From contig JAOANR010000008.1 in NCBI GenBank assembly GCA_030278955.1, positions 41,523,301 through 41,587,300 on the forward strand: a stretch of DNA of 64,000 bases. Direction: 5' to 3'. The position numbers and the translations under genes are program-made. The notes beneath the pieces are model-generated. The model had not been told where the DNA came from, ran no database searches, and saw nothing but the letters and a program-made list of their open reading frames with translations. This document shows positions 10,749-21,289 of this stretch, piece after piece. The stretch comes from Hygrophila difformis (lineage: Eukaryota > Streptophyta > Magnoliopsida > Lamiales > Acanthaceae). Position 1 is the first letter of the stretch. Every line of letters begins with the position of its first letter.

Positions 10749-11683
10749 ACCCAGTTGGAGATCAGCTCGGGCTAAGCTGGATATCAAAGAATTTCTCTCA
10801 TTGTTCTCCTATTTCATTTTTAGAGCTTAGTAGGTAGGTAGATAGCTAGGGTTTAAGTTCTGCGATTTAAGTTTGTGTTCTTCAGATTCGGTTTTCAATT
10901 TCAGTAGATTAGTTTGAACTTCTGTTTAGTAGATTAGATTAGATTAATAAAAATCTGGAGAGAAGGATGGCATTCGAGATGTAATTTTACCATCGCACCG
11001 TCGAACACCTATCTTGTTTTCACAACTCCGTGAATCAATTTCGCATTTTTCGATGAGATCCAGATCTCCAGGTGTTTTCGTTTACATTTCTTGTTACATT
11101 TTATGATTTGTGGAGGTAAATCAATTGTTATATTGAATAATTTCTCTTTTGGATCGCAATTATTGAATTCTCACGGCTGGATCAGTGAATACAGTGGTCA
11201 TAATCAGGGGAATTGTATGTATAATTGGGAATTTCAGTTGTGTTCTCTTTAAGCAACTTGAGATTTCGCATTCCTGATTTGAATTCTTTGTTTAAATTCT
11301 TTAATCCTACAAGGAAATATCCTAATCTTCGATAATCTGTTTGAATCAGAATTTCTTGGGAACTTTACAAACCATTTTCTGTAATTTCTTTAATTTCATT
11401 CATTTCGTAATTCGTCAAACTGAAGATGTTCGCAAATACATGTATCTTAGAAGTTCTGGAATTGCAATTATTGAGTTTATGGATATCTTCTACGGGATGA
11501 TTGAATGAATAACTTTCCAGTTGTATTTTTAATCAAATTTCGGTTCATAATAATAATATTGAAGGTTAGTGGATTAATCTTCATTAAGTTCTTAAAGACC
11601 CACGCAGTGTTAAACATAGCGTGACAATCTTTGAGAACTTAAAACTTTGGAATTTACTTTCCTATTAAGGTTGAGAATTCCTA

Positions 11684-12015
11684 CTCGCAATATCTCTAGA
11701 TATGGAATAGAGCGAGAAAGATTTTCAATATATTATAAACTTAGTATTTTTCCTCCAATACAATACTTCATCCTCGCCTTATCGCATTACCGTGATGAAG
11801 CAAGGGATGAATCCTATTCTTTAAACTCTTGAACATGTTATATCAGAGCTCTCGCTTTGTTCATTTGAACAAAGCGAGGGAATAATCTGAGATGACATCA
11901 GAATTGGTCCCTTTCCTGAAGGAAACCAAATTTATCCTCGCTATAAGTATATATCATCTAATCTACAAACAGGATTTAAACTACCTCGCCGCATTATTTA
12001 GATTCTACTGCGAGG
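11684..12015 (+). other. Four successive CTCGC...GCGAG stem-loops in AT1 LTR
   Basis: Four fold-backs share the same closing arms: 11684-11716 (CTCGC/GCGAG), 11772-11805 (CCTCGC/GCAAGG; GCGAGG in B and C), 11851-11878 (13-bp perfect stem CTCGCTTTGTTCA / TGAACAAAGCGAG) and 11984-12015 (CCTCGC/GCGAGG). Equivalent structures occur in copies B (third one at 25792-25819) and C (29676-29703). Downstream of the TATA box, they would be transcribed. Confidence 0.6.
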
Positions 12016-12225
12016 AGTTCAATTCCTTGTATAAATCAAAATCTGAGGAACATTCTTCGAACAATAACCCCCTCCTCGCTGTGCAGATATAGCGCGCAGA
12101 AAATTAGAGTGTTCATAGTTTTAAACCCCAAGATAATTACTGCAAGTTATCTTGGACACTTATTTTGCAGAATTGATTCTCAAACTCTTTTTAAGGGGAA
12201 GTAATTCCCTAAGTTCTGTCTAGCT

Positions 12226-13055
12226 CCCAAGCTAGAATATAAAACCCTGTAGCGTTGTTTGAGCGATGTCTCAACAACCTGCAGACAACAACCAAGGTAG
12301 ACACAGAACAGAGTGCGGAATAAAATAAGAGCACAAGGAATTTGGTTACCCAGTTCGATCCACTAATCTACATCTGGGGGCACCAAGCCAGGTTTTCACT
12401 AGATTCACCCAAACCATTGAATCACACATCAATACATCTTACACACCCTTACGTTCTAGTGAACTCCTCTATCTACTCATCCTAGACTAGAGAAACACAA
12501 GGGAGCATCAACTATCTACCCAAGTGCAAGCAATTCACCAGCAGATGTTAAGATGGTGTTTGGGAATCCTAGCTACTCAACTAATCAAGCGCAGTAGTGA
12601 TACAAACACCTACAATATGCACGGATTGTGTTTACAAATGATAAATCCAGAAATGCCTAAACACTATCCCAAAATCCCATAGAAATGCAGGAGACACAAC
12701 AGCTTAAAGTTATACCAGCAGTAGAATGGTTGTTGGTGTCTTCTGGCAACAACGAATTGCATGGGATTTCTTCAGCAGCTCCAAAATGCCATAGTCACAG
12801 CTAAGGATCTGCAAATGCTCTGTAAATTGAGCTGTGATTGCGGCTTCAAAACTCTCAAACCCCTCAAGGACGAAGACAGGTATTTATATGGGTTTTTAAG
12901 GCCAATCTAAACCCTCCAAGGCCTGCTAAGGGGAAATGCCACGTCATTGTACTTTTCTGTGCTTTTCCAGTGAAGAGAAATAAGCGTTGTTGGCATGATG
13001 TTGCAACAACAACGAATATAGCGAACATCTTCAAAATACTAAAAATATCCTAACA
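12226..13055 (-). repeat. S 3' LTR, missing its terminal 12 bases
   Basis: It matches 20279-21115 throughout but begins at CCCAAGCTAG instead of TGACAGGCCCAAGCTAG. A TATA-like word (minus strand ATATAAATA) lies at 12881-12889, as in the other LTR at 20940-20948. The lost tip is discussed as a finding. Confidence 0.9.
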
Positions 13056-13441
13056 ATCTCCTCCTTTGTGGAGATGATCGGGCCAAGTAGTCAAAACAGT
13101 GGAAGAAGCACAGAAAGACATAATCAGATCAAATGAGCATCATGATCCCAACACACATTCATGCCATGAAAGATAGGAGCAGAAGAAGAATAGGCATAAT
13201 CAAAATCATTCATCCATAAGAGATAATTCCATAGCCAAAAGTCATAGTATCCAGAATATATCAGAAATCCATATCCAAATTCATCATATACAGACCAGAA
13301 ATCCAGAATACCAAAGTAGATCAATGTCTGAACAAAGAAAAGTCTGAATCAATAAAACAACAAAAAGTTGTTGTGCCAACATCAAGAAGATAACCGAACC
13401 CTGCTGTCCCTTTCCACTGGAACTCCCCCTTACATGGCAGA
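13056..13441 (-). promoter_or_regulatory. S polypurine tract and 3' untranslated region
   Basis: On the minus strand CAAAGGAGGAGAT (13056-13068) directly precedes the 3' LTR start TGTTAGG, as expected for the plus-strand primer. The remaining 370 bp are A/T-rich, with several short CCATA/TCCAGAAT repeats near 13200-13310, and hold no ORF of note. Confidence 0.75.
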
Positions 13442-15112
13442 TCAAGGAGTGCATTCAGAATCATCCTCCCCCTCAGCTGGAGCATCAAAGGAATGTGGAA
13501 GGAGGGCGATCAGCTTACGAACCTTCCTCTTGAGCCCCATTTGCCTGTCAATGAAAACTCCCAACTCCTTTTCAACCTGCTGCAACTCACCTCGGATGTG
13601 AGCAACCAAAGCAGAACCAAGCTTTTGAGGGCCAAGCTTGAAATCATTGTGAAGACCCTTGAGCTTGTCGGAAGGCAAATGTTTCTTGATGTTAATGAAG
13701 GTTTCAGTGGGAGCAAGCAAGTGACACGAATTGGCAAACAAAGTGATAAGGGCAGGATAGGGCAATTGGGTGTTCTTCTCAATTTTGTCACGAGAGAATC
13801 TAAACATATGCTTAATGATCAGGTAACCATAGTTGAGTATCTCAGGACATTCATCAATAGAGTACAAGAATTTTCCCATAAGAGAACTAAGCTGGCTAGC
13901 ATTAGAGGTAGGCAGGAAGTTTGAAGCACCAATCCTAAATAGACAGTTAAACTTCATAGACAGATCAGAAGGACTCATAGCACGTCTACCAAAGGCAGAT
14001 TTCTTAGAGGCAGAAATTGTAGAAGCTATGGTAGCTAACTCAACATTGAGCAAATCAAACGGATTGGCCATATCAGTGTTGGTAGGAAGTTCCAACAACT
14101 CATGAAAAATAGAGGGAGTAAGATCAAGCAACTCTCCACGAAGATAAATCGTACAATACCAGGGAGAAATAGGGTCAAGGACATCAGGATGCAGATTAGC
14201 ATAGAATTCGCGAACAACAGTAGGGGAATAATGCTTAAGAGAGGTAGCCCAGACAGAAAGATGTTTCTTCTCCAAATATTCAGAAAATCGAATTTGATCA
14301 TAATAAGGGTGCACATAGCATTCTTCAGAAATGAAACCACGAGAGTTTAGGGTTTCCATGGCATACCTTTCCCCATTGGCCGAGAAATACAAAGGAGAGT
14401 GGGCATCAGATTTCTTGAGAACAGGGACCGACCTCTTCTTAGGAGCAGCCTTCTTAGGCTTCTTCTTAGGTTGTTTGGACGTAGTAGGAACAGCCTTGCG
14501 TTTCCCTTTCTCACGAACCTGTCGCCGAATCTCATCAAGAGGAGTATCATCTGGATCAGCCTGTGAAGGTTGTTCTTGAGACGTCGGAACATCAGGGGTA
14601 GGAGAGCCACCAAAAGGAACTTGTTGAGCAGTTCCTGAATGAAGCGGAGTGTTGGTCTCAGGGTCCAACATCAATAATCCATCCTCAGTAGCGACAGCTG
14701 AAGGCGAAAGAGGGGAGCTAGAGCCAGGGGGCACAGGAACGGACGGAGACGCACCGGAGACAGGGACCGAAGGAGGTGTCGGACTTCCAGAACCCGTGTC
14801 AGGGTTTTCTGTTGTCGGAACACCTGCTTTTGGATCTGTAGCGCCCGATGGTGTCTCGACATTGTCCGGAGTAGGCTGAGGGTCAGAACCCTTCTTGATA
14901 TGGGCATCAGACGTCGGGATTGCAGTATCAGGATCAGCAACAAAGTAATCATCAACGGCAGCATCAATGTCATCGTGGGCATCTTTGAAATGTTCGTCGC
15001 TGGGAGACTGGTCGGCTGCAAGACGGGCACGATAGAGGGAATCATCCACCGCAAGGGGCTGAGCATCAACGACTTCATCTGGATTAATGTTTGAGCTGGA
15101 GGGAGACGCCAT
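13442..15112 (-). CDS. Envelope-like ORF of S with a putative plant transposon protein domain
   Basis: An intact ORF of about 556 residues starting MASPSSSNINPDE; an upstream in-frame Met at 15217 would add 35 residues. The first half is Pro-, Ser- and Asp-rich and disordered-looking. A Lys-rich nuclear-localisation-like block follows (KKKPKKAAPKKR). The second half looks globular. Landmarks VVREFYANLHPD, YLRGELLDLTPSIFHELLELP, and later LMGKFLYSIDECPEI and LPYPALITLFANSC fit the 'putative plant transposon protein' family, which I recall being labelled envelope-like in Sireviruses. I see no signal peptide or membrane segment, so a true envelope role is doubtful. It sits 207 bp after the pol stop and in another frame, so simple stop-codon readthrough from pol cannot make it. 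It is the only long undamaged gene of S. Confidence 0.75.
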   Translation of the reverse strand: MASPSSSNINPDEVVDAQPLAVDDSLYRARLAADQSPSDEHFKDAHDDIDAAVDDYFVADPDTAIPTSDAHIKKGSDPQPTPDNVETPSGATDPKAGVPTTENPDTGSGSPTPPSVPVSGASPSVPVPPGSSSPLSPSAVATEDGLLMLDPETNTPLHSGTAQQVPFGGSPTPDVPTSQEQPSQADPDDTPLDEIRRQVREKGKRKAVPTTSKQPKKKPKKAAPKKRSVPVLKKSDAHSPLYFSANGERYAMETLNSRGFISEECYVHPYYDQIRFSEYLEKKHLSVWATSLKHYSPTVVREFYANLHPDVLDPISPWYCTIYLRGELLDLTPSIFHELLELPTNTDMANPFDLLNVELATIASTISASKKSAFGRRAMSPSDLSMKFNCLFRIGASNFLPTSNASQLSSLMGKFLYSIDECPEILNYGYLIIKHMFRFSRDKIEKNTQLPYPALITLFANSCHLLAPTETFINIKKHLPSDKLKGLHNDFKLGPQKLGSALVAHIRGELQQVEKELGVFIDRQMGLKRKVRKLIALLPHSFDAPAEGEDDSECTP

Positions 15113-15318
15113 GGCGAGAAAAAGTTTCAAAAATTTCGAAAGAGGAAACTGGGGAGAACTTGCAGAGTCGAAATGGGAGAGAGAGTGGAGACGTGGGCAA
15201 GAAATGAGTGGGAACATAAAACCGTCTCAATCGGTTAAGACAACTCCCCCTGGGCCTGGGCCTGGGCCAAAATAAATATTGTCCAAGAGAATCAGTGGCC
15301 CACCCGAGAAAAAGCCCA

Positions 15319-18300
15319 TTACTGAGAAAAACAGAGGCCCAAACTGCGCCTCAATAGCTCAAACCGAGAAGTATCCAAGCTCTTTGTAAGGATGTCTGCG
15401 AGTTGTTCCAACGACGAGAGATGCTGAATCTTGCACAGACCATCTTCTACCAAATTTCAGATGAAGTGAAACCTGATGTCAATGTGTTTACTCCGATTGT
15501 GCTGCACTGGGTTCTTGGAGATGTTTATGGCACTGGTATTGTCACAGTGAATAAGGAAATCATCCAAGGAGATACCATAATCAAGAAGCATTTGACGCAT
15601 CCAAATCAACTGAGTACAGCAATGAGCAGCAGCGATATATTCGGCCTCCGCAGTAGACAGAGCAACAACATTTTATTTTCGAGAATACCAGCTGACCAAG
15701 TTCTGTCCGAGATAAAAGCAACCCCCAGTGGTTGATTTTCGGTCGTCGGAACAACCAGCCCAGTTAGCGTCTGTATAGCCAATCAACTTGAGAGAAGATC
15801 GATTAGAATACCAAAGACCGAGGCCAGAAGTTCCCTTAATATATCGAAGAATCCTTTTTACAGCACGAAGATGAGATTCCTTAGGATCAGATTGATACCG
15901 GGCACATACGCCAACACTGAAAGATATATCTGGACGACTAGCAGTGAGATACAAGAGACTACCGCTGATGCTGCGATACATTTTCTGATTAACAGAGACC
16001 CAGATTCATCTTTAGTAATCTTGTCATGCTGTCCGAGGGGTGATCGAGCAACCTTGCAATCTTCCATTTTGAATTTCTGAAGCATGGTGCCAACATACTT
16101 CTCTTGATTAAGAAAAATCCCATCGGAGGTTTGCTTAATTTGCAATCCTAAGAAAAATATGAGCTCACCCATCATGCTCATCTCAAATTCAGTCTGCATG
16201 GAATGTACAAAGGAGTCTCGAAGATCATCAGAGGTCGAGCCAAAAATAATATCATCAACGTAGATCTGTGCTACTAACAAATGGTTGTTAGTACGTTGTA
16301 CGAACAACGTCTTATCAACAGTACCACACACATAGCCTTTGTCCAGAAGATATGTGGACAACCGTTCATACCAGGCGCGAGGAGCCTGCTTTAGGCCATA
16401 AAGAGCACGCTTTACCTTATAAACATGATCAGGATGATCTGGACATTCAAATCCAATAGGCTGAGACAAATAGATGTCCTCCTTGATGTATCCATTCAAA
16501 AATGCAGTTTTGATGTCCATTTGATACAATTTAAAACCAAGAGAGCATGAAATAGCGAGTAGTAACCTTACAGCCTCGATGCGAGCAACAGGGGCGAATG
16601 TCTCATCATAATCCAGACCTTCAATCTGTGTAAAGCCTTGGGCGACAAGACGAGCTTTGTTGCGAATGATCTTCCCATGCTCATCAGTCTTGTTCCGAAA
16701 AACCCATTTAGTACCCATGACATTAACTCTTGTTGGTTGTTCCATCAACTCCCAAACATCATTACGTTTGAATTGGAGAAGCTCTTCCTGCATAGCAGCT
16801 ATCCAAAACTCATCTTGTAAAGCTTCATTAGCATTCTTAGGTTCAATGGATGAAACAAAACAACTCATAACATGAAAGCACATATTTGCCAATTCAGAAA
16901 TATTAAGCTGATGACCTCGAGTGTGTCTAGGTCCAGATGGATCACCAATGATATTATCTTGAGAATGATATTTAGGAGCTCGTGGACCACGCTTTGGACC
17001 TCTCCTGGGAGAATCTGGAGCAGATGGTTGTTCACCCCTTGTGTCGACAACCGGATCAGCCTCTTCAGAATCAGAAACTTCAATAGGATTCGAGGCAGGA
17101 ACCACTTCAGGAGTGGCACTAGAAGAGACGGGAGGAATAATCTGAATAGGATGATCATCATCATCACGAAGAGAACCAGAACCTGCAGAGGGATTAGCAT
17201 CATCAAAGACAACATTAATAGTTTCAATAACCTTTGAAGTCCTCTTCAAATAGACACAGTAAGCTCTTGAATCCACTGAATACCCCAAGAAAATAGCTTC
17301 ATCAAATTTGGAATCAAACTTTCTGATAGTAGTTCGATCTTTCAAAGCATAGCATACACTCCCAAAAACATGAAGGTGAGAAATAGTTGGAGTCTTTCCT
17401 TTCCAAATTTCATAAGGAGTAGTGGTAGTCTGAGGACGCATATAAACACGGTTGATGATGTAACATGAAATGTTAACGGCTTCAGCCCAAAAACGCTTCC
17501 CTAGATTGCTATCATGGAGCAGAGAACGAGCCATCTCTTGTAAAGTCCGATTCTTCCTCTCAACCACACCATTATGTTGTGGTGTATGAGGAACTGAGTA
17601 TTCATGAGCAATACCAAGGTTGTTGCAGAGTTGTGCAAACAACTGATTCTCAAACTCTTTCCCATGATCAGAACGGATACGGCCTATCTTGAGATCCTTT
17701 TCAGCCATGATCTTTAAGGATAACTTAGAAAACACTGAGACAGATCTTTGGACTTTAAGAAATCAACCCAAGTGTAACGAGAAAAATCATCAACGCATAC
17801 AAATATATATCGCTTACCACCAAGACTTGGAACTTCTGTTGGTCCCATCAAGTCCATGTGCAACAACTCAAGACACCTTGTAGTCTGAATAGTATCCAGT
17901 ACTTTGTGAGAGGAGTGAATTTGTTTACCCTTAGCACACGCACCACAGACTGTCTTGTCTTTGCTCCGTAGTTTGGGCAACCCACGAACAACGCCAGACC
18001 TGCTGAGTTGAATGAGAGATTTGTAGTTCATGTGCCCACATCTTTGATGCCACAGCCTAGCAGTTTCCACCTGTGACAGAAAAGCTGATTCCACAGCAGG
18101 CTTTAAGACAGAGCAGTTGTTAGAAGAACGAACTCCTTTAATGACACAATTGTAAGCAGGGTCAATAAACATACAATCTTCATCAGTGAAACCCACAAAG
18201 AACTTCTCATCATAAAGTTGATTTATGGAAATAAGGTTTGTGGATAAATCAACAACATAATAGACAGTAGTCAGAAGTTGATTTACTACGAGCCCCATTA

Positions 18301-18515
18301 CCATATAGTACTTCCCCACAGTCAGACTCCACATAATCAATGAGAAATTCTTTCTTACCATTCATATGACGAGAGCAACCACTGTCAAAATACCACTTAC
18401 CATCATTAGGTCCTTTTTGAGCAGAAAGTACAACCAAGCACATCTTAGGAACAATTTTGGACTTGGGAATCCACATCATGGTAAGCTTGACATGTTTCTG
18501 TAGTTCAAGTGATGG
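15319..18515 (-). pseudogene. pol: S pol: protease, integrase, RT and RNase H with several breaks
   Basis: On the minus strand the order is protease (WYFDSGCSRHM, near 18380), the GAG-pre-integrase zinc region (LWHQRCGHMNYKSL ... CGACAKGKQ), integrase core (LLHMDLMGPTEVPS, RSDHGKEFENQ, HTPQHNGVVERKNRTL), then RT (LYQMDIKTAFLNGYIKEDIY, YGLKQAPRAWYERL, catalytic YVDDIIFGS). RNase H follows (GYTDANWAGCSDDRKSTTGG, ALSTAEAEY). Breaks are frameshifts near 18300, 17730 and 15985 and a TAA at about 15670-15672 where Gln is expected. Beyond that stop the frame remains readable to a natural TAA at 15319-15321. The reading order integrase then RT is diagnostic of Ty1/copia. The polyprotein cannot be made from this copy. 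Confidence 0.9.
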
Positions 18516-20230
18516 CTAGAGAACCGGTCGACCACCAAGAAGGTTTTTGGTGAGTTTTTGACAGAGTTGGACAGGATGACCTTGAAATTTGCAATAAGGG
18601 CAGTCTTTACTCTTTTTAGGAGACTCTGCACGATCAACTTCCTCAGCTTCTTTGGATGTACTGGTTTCAAGGGTACCTGCACGCACAAAGGTAGTTGAAG
18701 ATTTCTTGTTAGACTTAGAGTAGCGCCTGTAGGCAATACCTTCTCGATTAGATGGTGATTTCCCTTGGGTGATAATCTCATCCAGCTTATTTTTGCCTTT
18801 AACCATGTTATCCAGCCTTTGAGTCTTGGCAAGTAGAGCAGCATTCTCCTCCAATAGAGTATCCCTCTCAGTAGATACAGTAGCCAAAGATTGCTTGAGT
18901 CCTAGGATTTCAGCATCTTTCTCATCAATAAGAATCAATAAATCTCCCTTCTGACTGAGCAACTTCTTATTTTCTGCAACAGCACATGCATGATCCTCTT
19001 TCACAATTTCATAAGCAGCAAGAACTTCTTCAGGATCATATTGGCTAGCTTCACTGTCGGATTCATGAGACTCTGTGTCAGACAGGTGTTTGGACAGAGT
19101 ATCATTGGTTGTTAGAACAACATCTTTTACAGTAAAAGCTATCATCTCCTCATCTTCACTGTCACATTCTTCCACCTTAGAAGTAATACTGATCTCATCA
19201 TCACTTAAGGTAGCTTGAAGAGCTTTTCCAACCCTTCTCTTTGCAGTGGGACATTCAGATGCCTTATGGCCAACGCCTTCACAATCAGAACACTTTAAAT
19301 TTTTGAAGTTGTCGGGTAGATCCAGCTTCTTATAATTCTTCCTCTTGTCATAGGAACCATCTGGCTTGTTCTTGGAAGGTTGTTCACGGGATGATGAAAC
19401 ACCTCACTGATAACGACCCTTATCATCTTTCCTGTAATTCAGCTTCTTGGCTCTCTTATCCTGTAACATCCTTGCCAACTTCTTGGTTAAATAAGCCTTT
19501 TCTTCATTGTCAATACACTGAATCTCCTTCTCAACTTTAAAGGCCAGATTGCGAGTAGGCTCTTCTTCCAAATAGTTCATCTCAAATGTCTGAAGTGAAC
19601 CAACCAAAGCTTCAACAGTAAAGGTCTTGGTCTTATCAAGTTCTTCGAGAGTAGAAACCTTTGATTGATACTTCCGAGTGACCGTTCTCAGCATCTTTCG
19701 AACCAGCTTTGTATTGTCATACTTCAAACCAAGAGACTGAGCTTCATTGACCAATTTCTTGAATCGAGCATGATAAGGTACAATATTCTCATCGTCTTGC
19801 ATCCGAATGCTATCAAAGGCAGATTCAATTCTCTGAAGTTTCAGGCTTGCACATCAGAAGATCCTTCATAAGCTGCTTCCAGAGCAGTCCAGGCTTCATG
19901 AGCAGTCTCACAATTTGAGATAATATGATATTGTGACTCATCCACAGCATTGAACAAACAGTTTAAAGCAGTGTTGTTCCCTTGTTCCTTGTTCTTCTGA
20001 GCAGTAGACATTTCTTCTTGAGTAGCAGGAACAAAAGTAGTAATAGCAGTAGAGGTTTCAGTAGCAGGCGTGCGGACCTCTTTCATAGGTTGTTCCCAGG
20101 GTGTTAGAACAACATTCCAGACATCTACACCAGTATGCTTAAGAAAAATTCTCATTCGGTTCTTCTAGAATGGATAATTCGAACCATCAAACAGAGGAGG
20201 TCGCGAAACAGAGCCACCTTCTCTATTCAT
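18516..20230 (-). pseudogene. gag: S gag with two CCHC-type knuckles and a coiled-coil tail, broken
   Basis: The likely start is the ATG at 20230 (MNREGGSVSRPPLFDGSNYPF), where copia Gag proteins begin. A TAG at 20165-20167 stops it after 21 codons at an expected Trp. A frameshift lies near 19845 and a TGA at about 19403. Landmarks are VWNVVLTPW, EAWTALEAAYEG, VPYHARFKKLV, KLVRKMLRTV, the CCHC knuckle CSDCEGVGHKASEC near 19290, a long acidic coiled-coil stretch, and a second knuckle-like motif CPYCKFQGHPVQLC near 18600. The long tail with a second zinc motif is typical of Sirevirus Gag as far as I know. The stop at 18516-18518 may be the natural gag-pol boundary rather than damage. Confidence 0.85.
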
Positions 20231-20260
20231 ATTGGACCGGACTCAGTTTAAACGTTAGAG

Positions 20261-20276
20261 CCCCGTTCTGATACCA
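20261..20276 (-). promoter_or_regulatory. S primer-binding site (initiator Met tRNA type)
   Basis: On the minus strand TGGTATCAGAACGGGG lies two bases after the 5' LTR end. The TGGTATCAGA core is complementary to the 3' end of plant initiator Met tRNA, the usual primer of Ty1/copia reverse transcription. Confidence 0.85.
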
Positions 20277-20278
20277 AT

Positions 20279-21115
20279 TGACAGGCCCAAGCTAGAATAT
20301 AAAACCCTGCACCGTTGTTTGAGCGATGTCTCAACAACCTGCAGACAACAACCAAGGCAGACACAGAACAGAGTGCGGAATAAAATAAGAACACAAGGAA
20401 TTTGGTTACCCAGTTCGATCCACTGATCTACATCTGGGGGCACCAAGCCAGGTTTTCACTAGATTCACCCAAACCATTGAATCACACATCAATACATCTT
20501 ACACACCCTTACGTTCTAGTGAACTCCTCTATCTACTCATCCTAGACTAGAGAAACACAAGGGAGCATCAACTATCTACCCAAGTGCAATCAATTCACCA
20601 GCAGATGTTAAGATGGTGTTTGGGATCCTAGCTACTCAACTAATCAAGCGCAGTGGTGATACAAACACGTACAATATGCACGGATTGTGTTTACAAATGA
20701 TAAATCCAAAAATGCCTAAACACTATCCCAAAACCCCATAGAAATGCAGGAGACACAACAGCTTAAAGTTATACCAGCAGTAGAATGGTTGGTGGTGTCT
20801 TCTGGCAACAACGAATTGTAGGGGATTTCTTCAGCAGCTCCAAAATTCCATAATCACAGCTAAGGATCTGCAAATGCTCTGTAAATTGAGCTGTGATTGC
20901 GGCTTCAAAACTCTCAAACCCCTCAAGGACGAAGACAGGTATTTATATGGGTTTTTAAGGCCCATCTAAACCCTTCAAGGCCTGCTAAGGGGAAATGCCA
21001 TGTCATTGTACTTTTCTGTGCTTTTCCAGTGAAGAGAAATAAGCGTTGTTGGCATGATTTTGCAACAACAACGAATATAGAGAACATCTTCACAATACTA
21101 AAAATATCCCTAACA
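20279..21115 (-). repeat. S 5' LTR, 837 bp
   Basis: Minus-strand ends are TGTTAGGGATATT and GGGCCTGTCA, so the TG...CA rule holds. A TATA-like word sits at 20940-20948. It joins AT1 sequence (TTATATTTTGGG) at 21116, which continues the copy A sequence left of 12226. Confidence 0.9.
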
Positions 21116-21289
21116 TTATATTTTGGGAGCACCCTAGCATTTTACTTAGAGGATTCAGAACCCTCACCGTTTCTTTATACATATAGTACTACTTATATTT
21201 ATAGTATTTTGGGATATCTCCCAGACTCACTGCTGAGTAATATGCTTTCATCAGAATATAATTGCATTTCATTTTCATTCTCACATCAT
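21116..21289 (+). repeat. AT1 LTR copy A, middle part
   Basis: The sequence TTATATTTTGGGAGCACCC to CTCACATCA equals copy C at about 30057-30229. It lies between the insertions S and E3. Its last five bases, CATCA, are the target duplication of E3. Confidence 0.85.

Larger units (their letters stand above)
10177..12225 (+). repeat. AT1 LTR copy A, first part
   Basis: This copy alone keeps the upstream region. It starts with an inverted repeat (ATGACAGTCAT, 10179-10189, then ATGACTGTCAT, 10192-10202). It then has many CTCGC and GCGAG words and a strong TATA box. From about 10790 onward copies B (24728) and C (28648) match it closely. After the two insertions it resumes at 21116-21289 and 24392-24727. 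An ORF at 10364-10744 crosses the upstream region but looks accidental. Confidence 0.65.
12226..21115 (-). mobile_element. S: Ty1/copia Sirevirus-type element with envelope-like gene
   Basis: On the minus strand the order is 5' LTR (20279-21115), primer site, gag, protease, integrase, RT, RNase H, an extra long ORF, polypurine tract and 3' LTR (12226-13055). Integrase before RT defines Ty1/copia. A gag with a long coiled-coil tail plus an extra ORF after pol fits the Sirevirus (Maximus/SIRE) lineage. By eye the LTRs differ at about 22 of some 830 positions. It lies in AT1 copy A; the intact equivalent site is visible in copy C near 30056. Confidence 0.9.
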
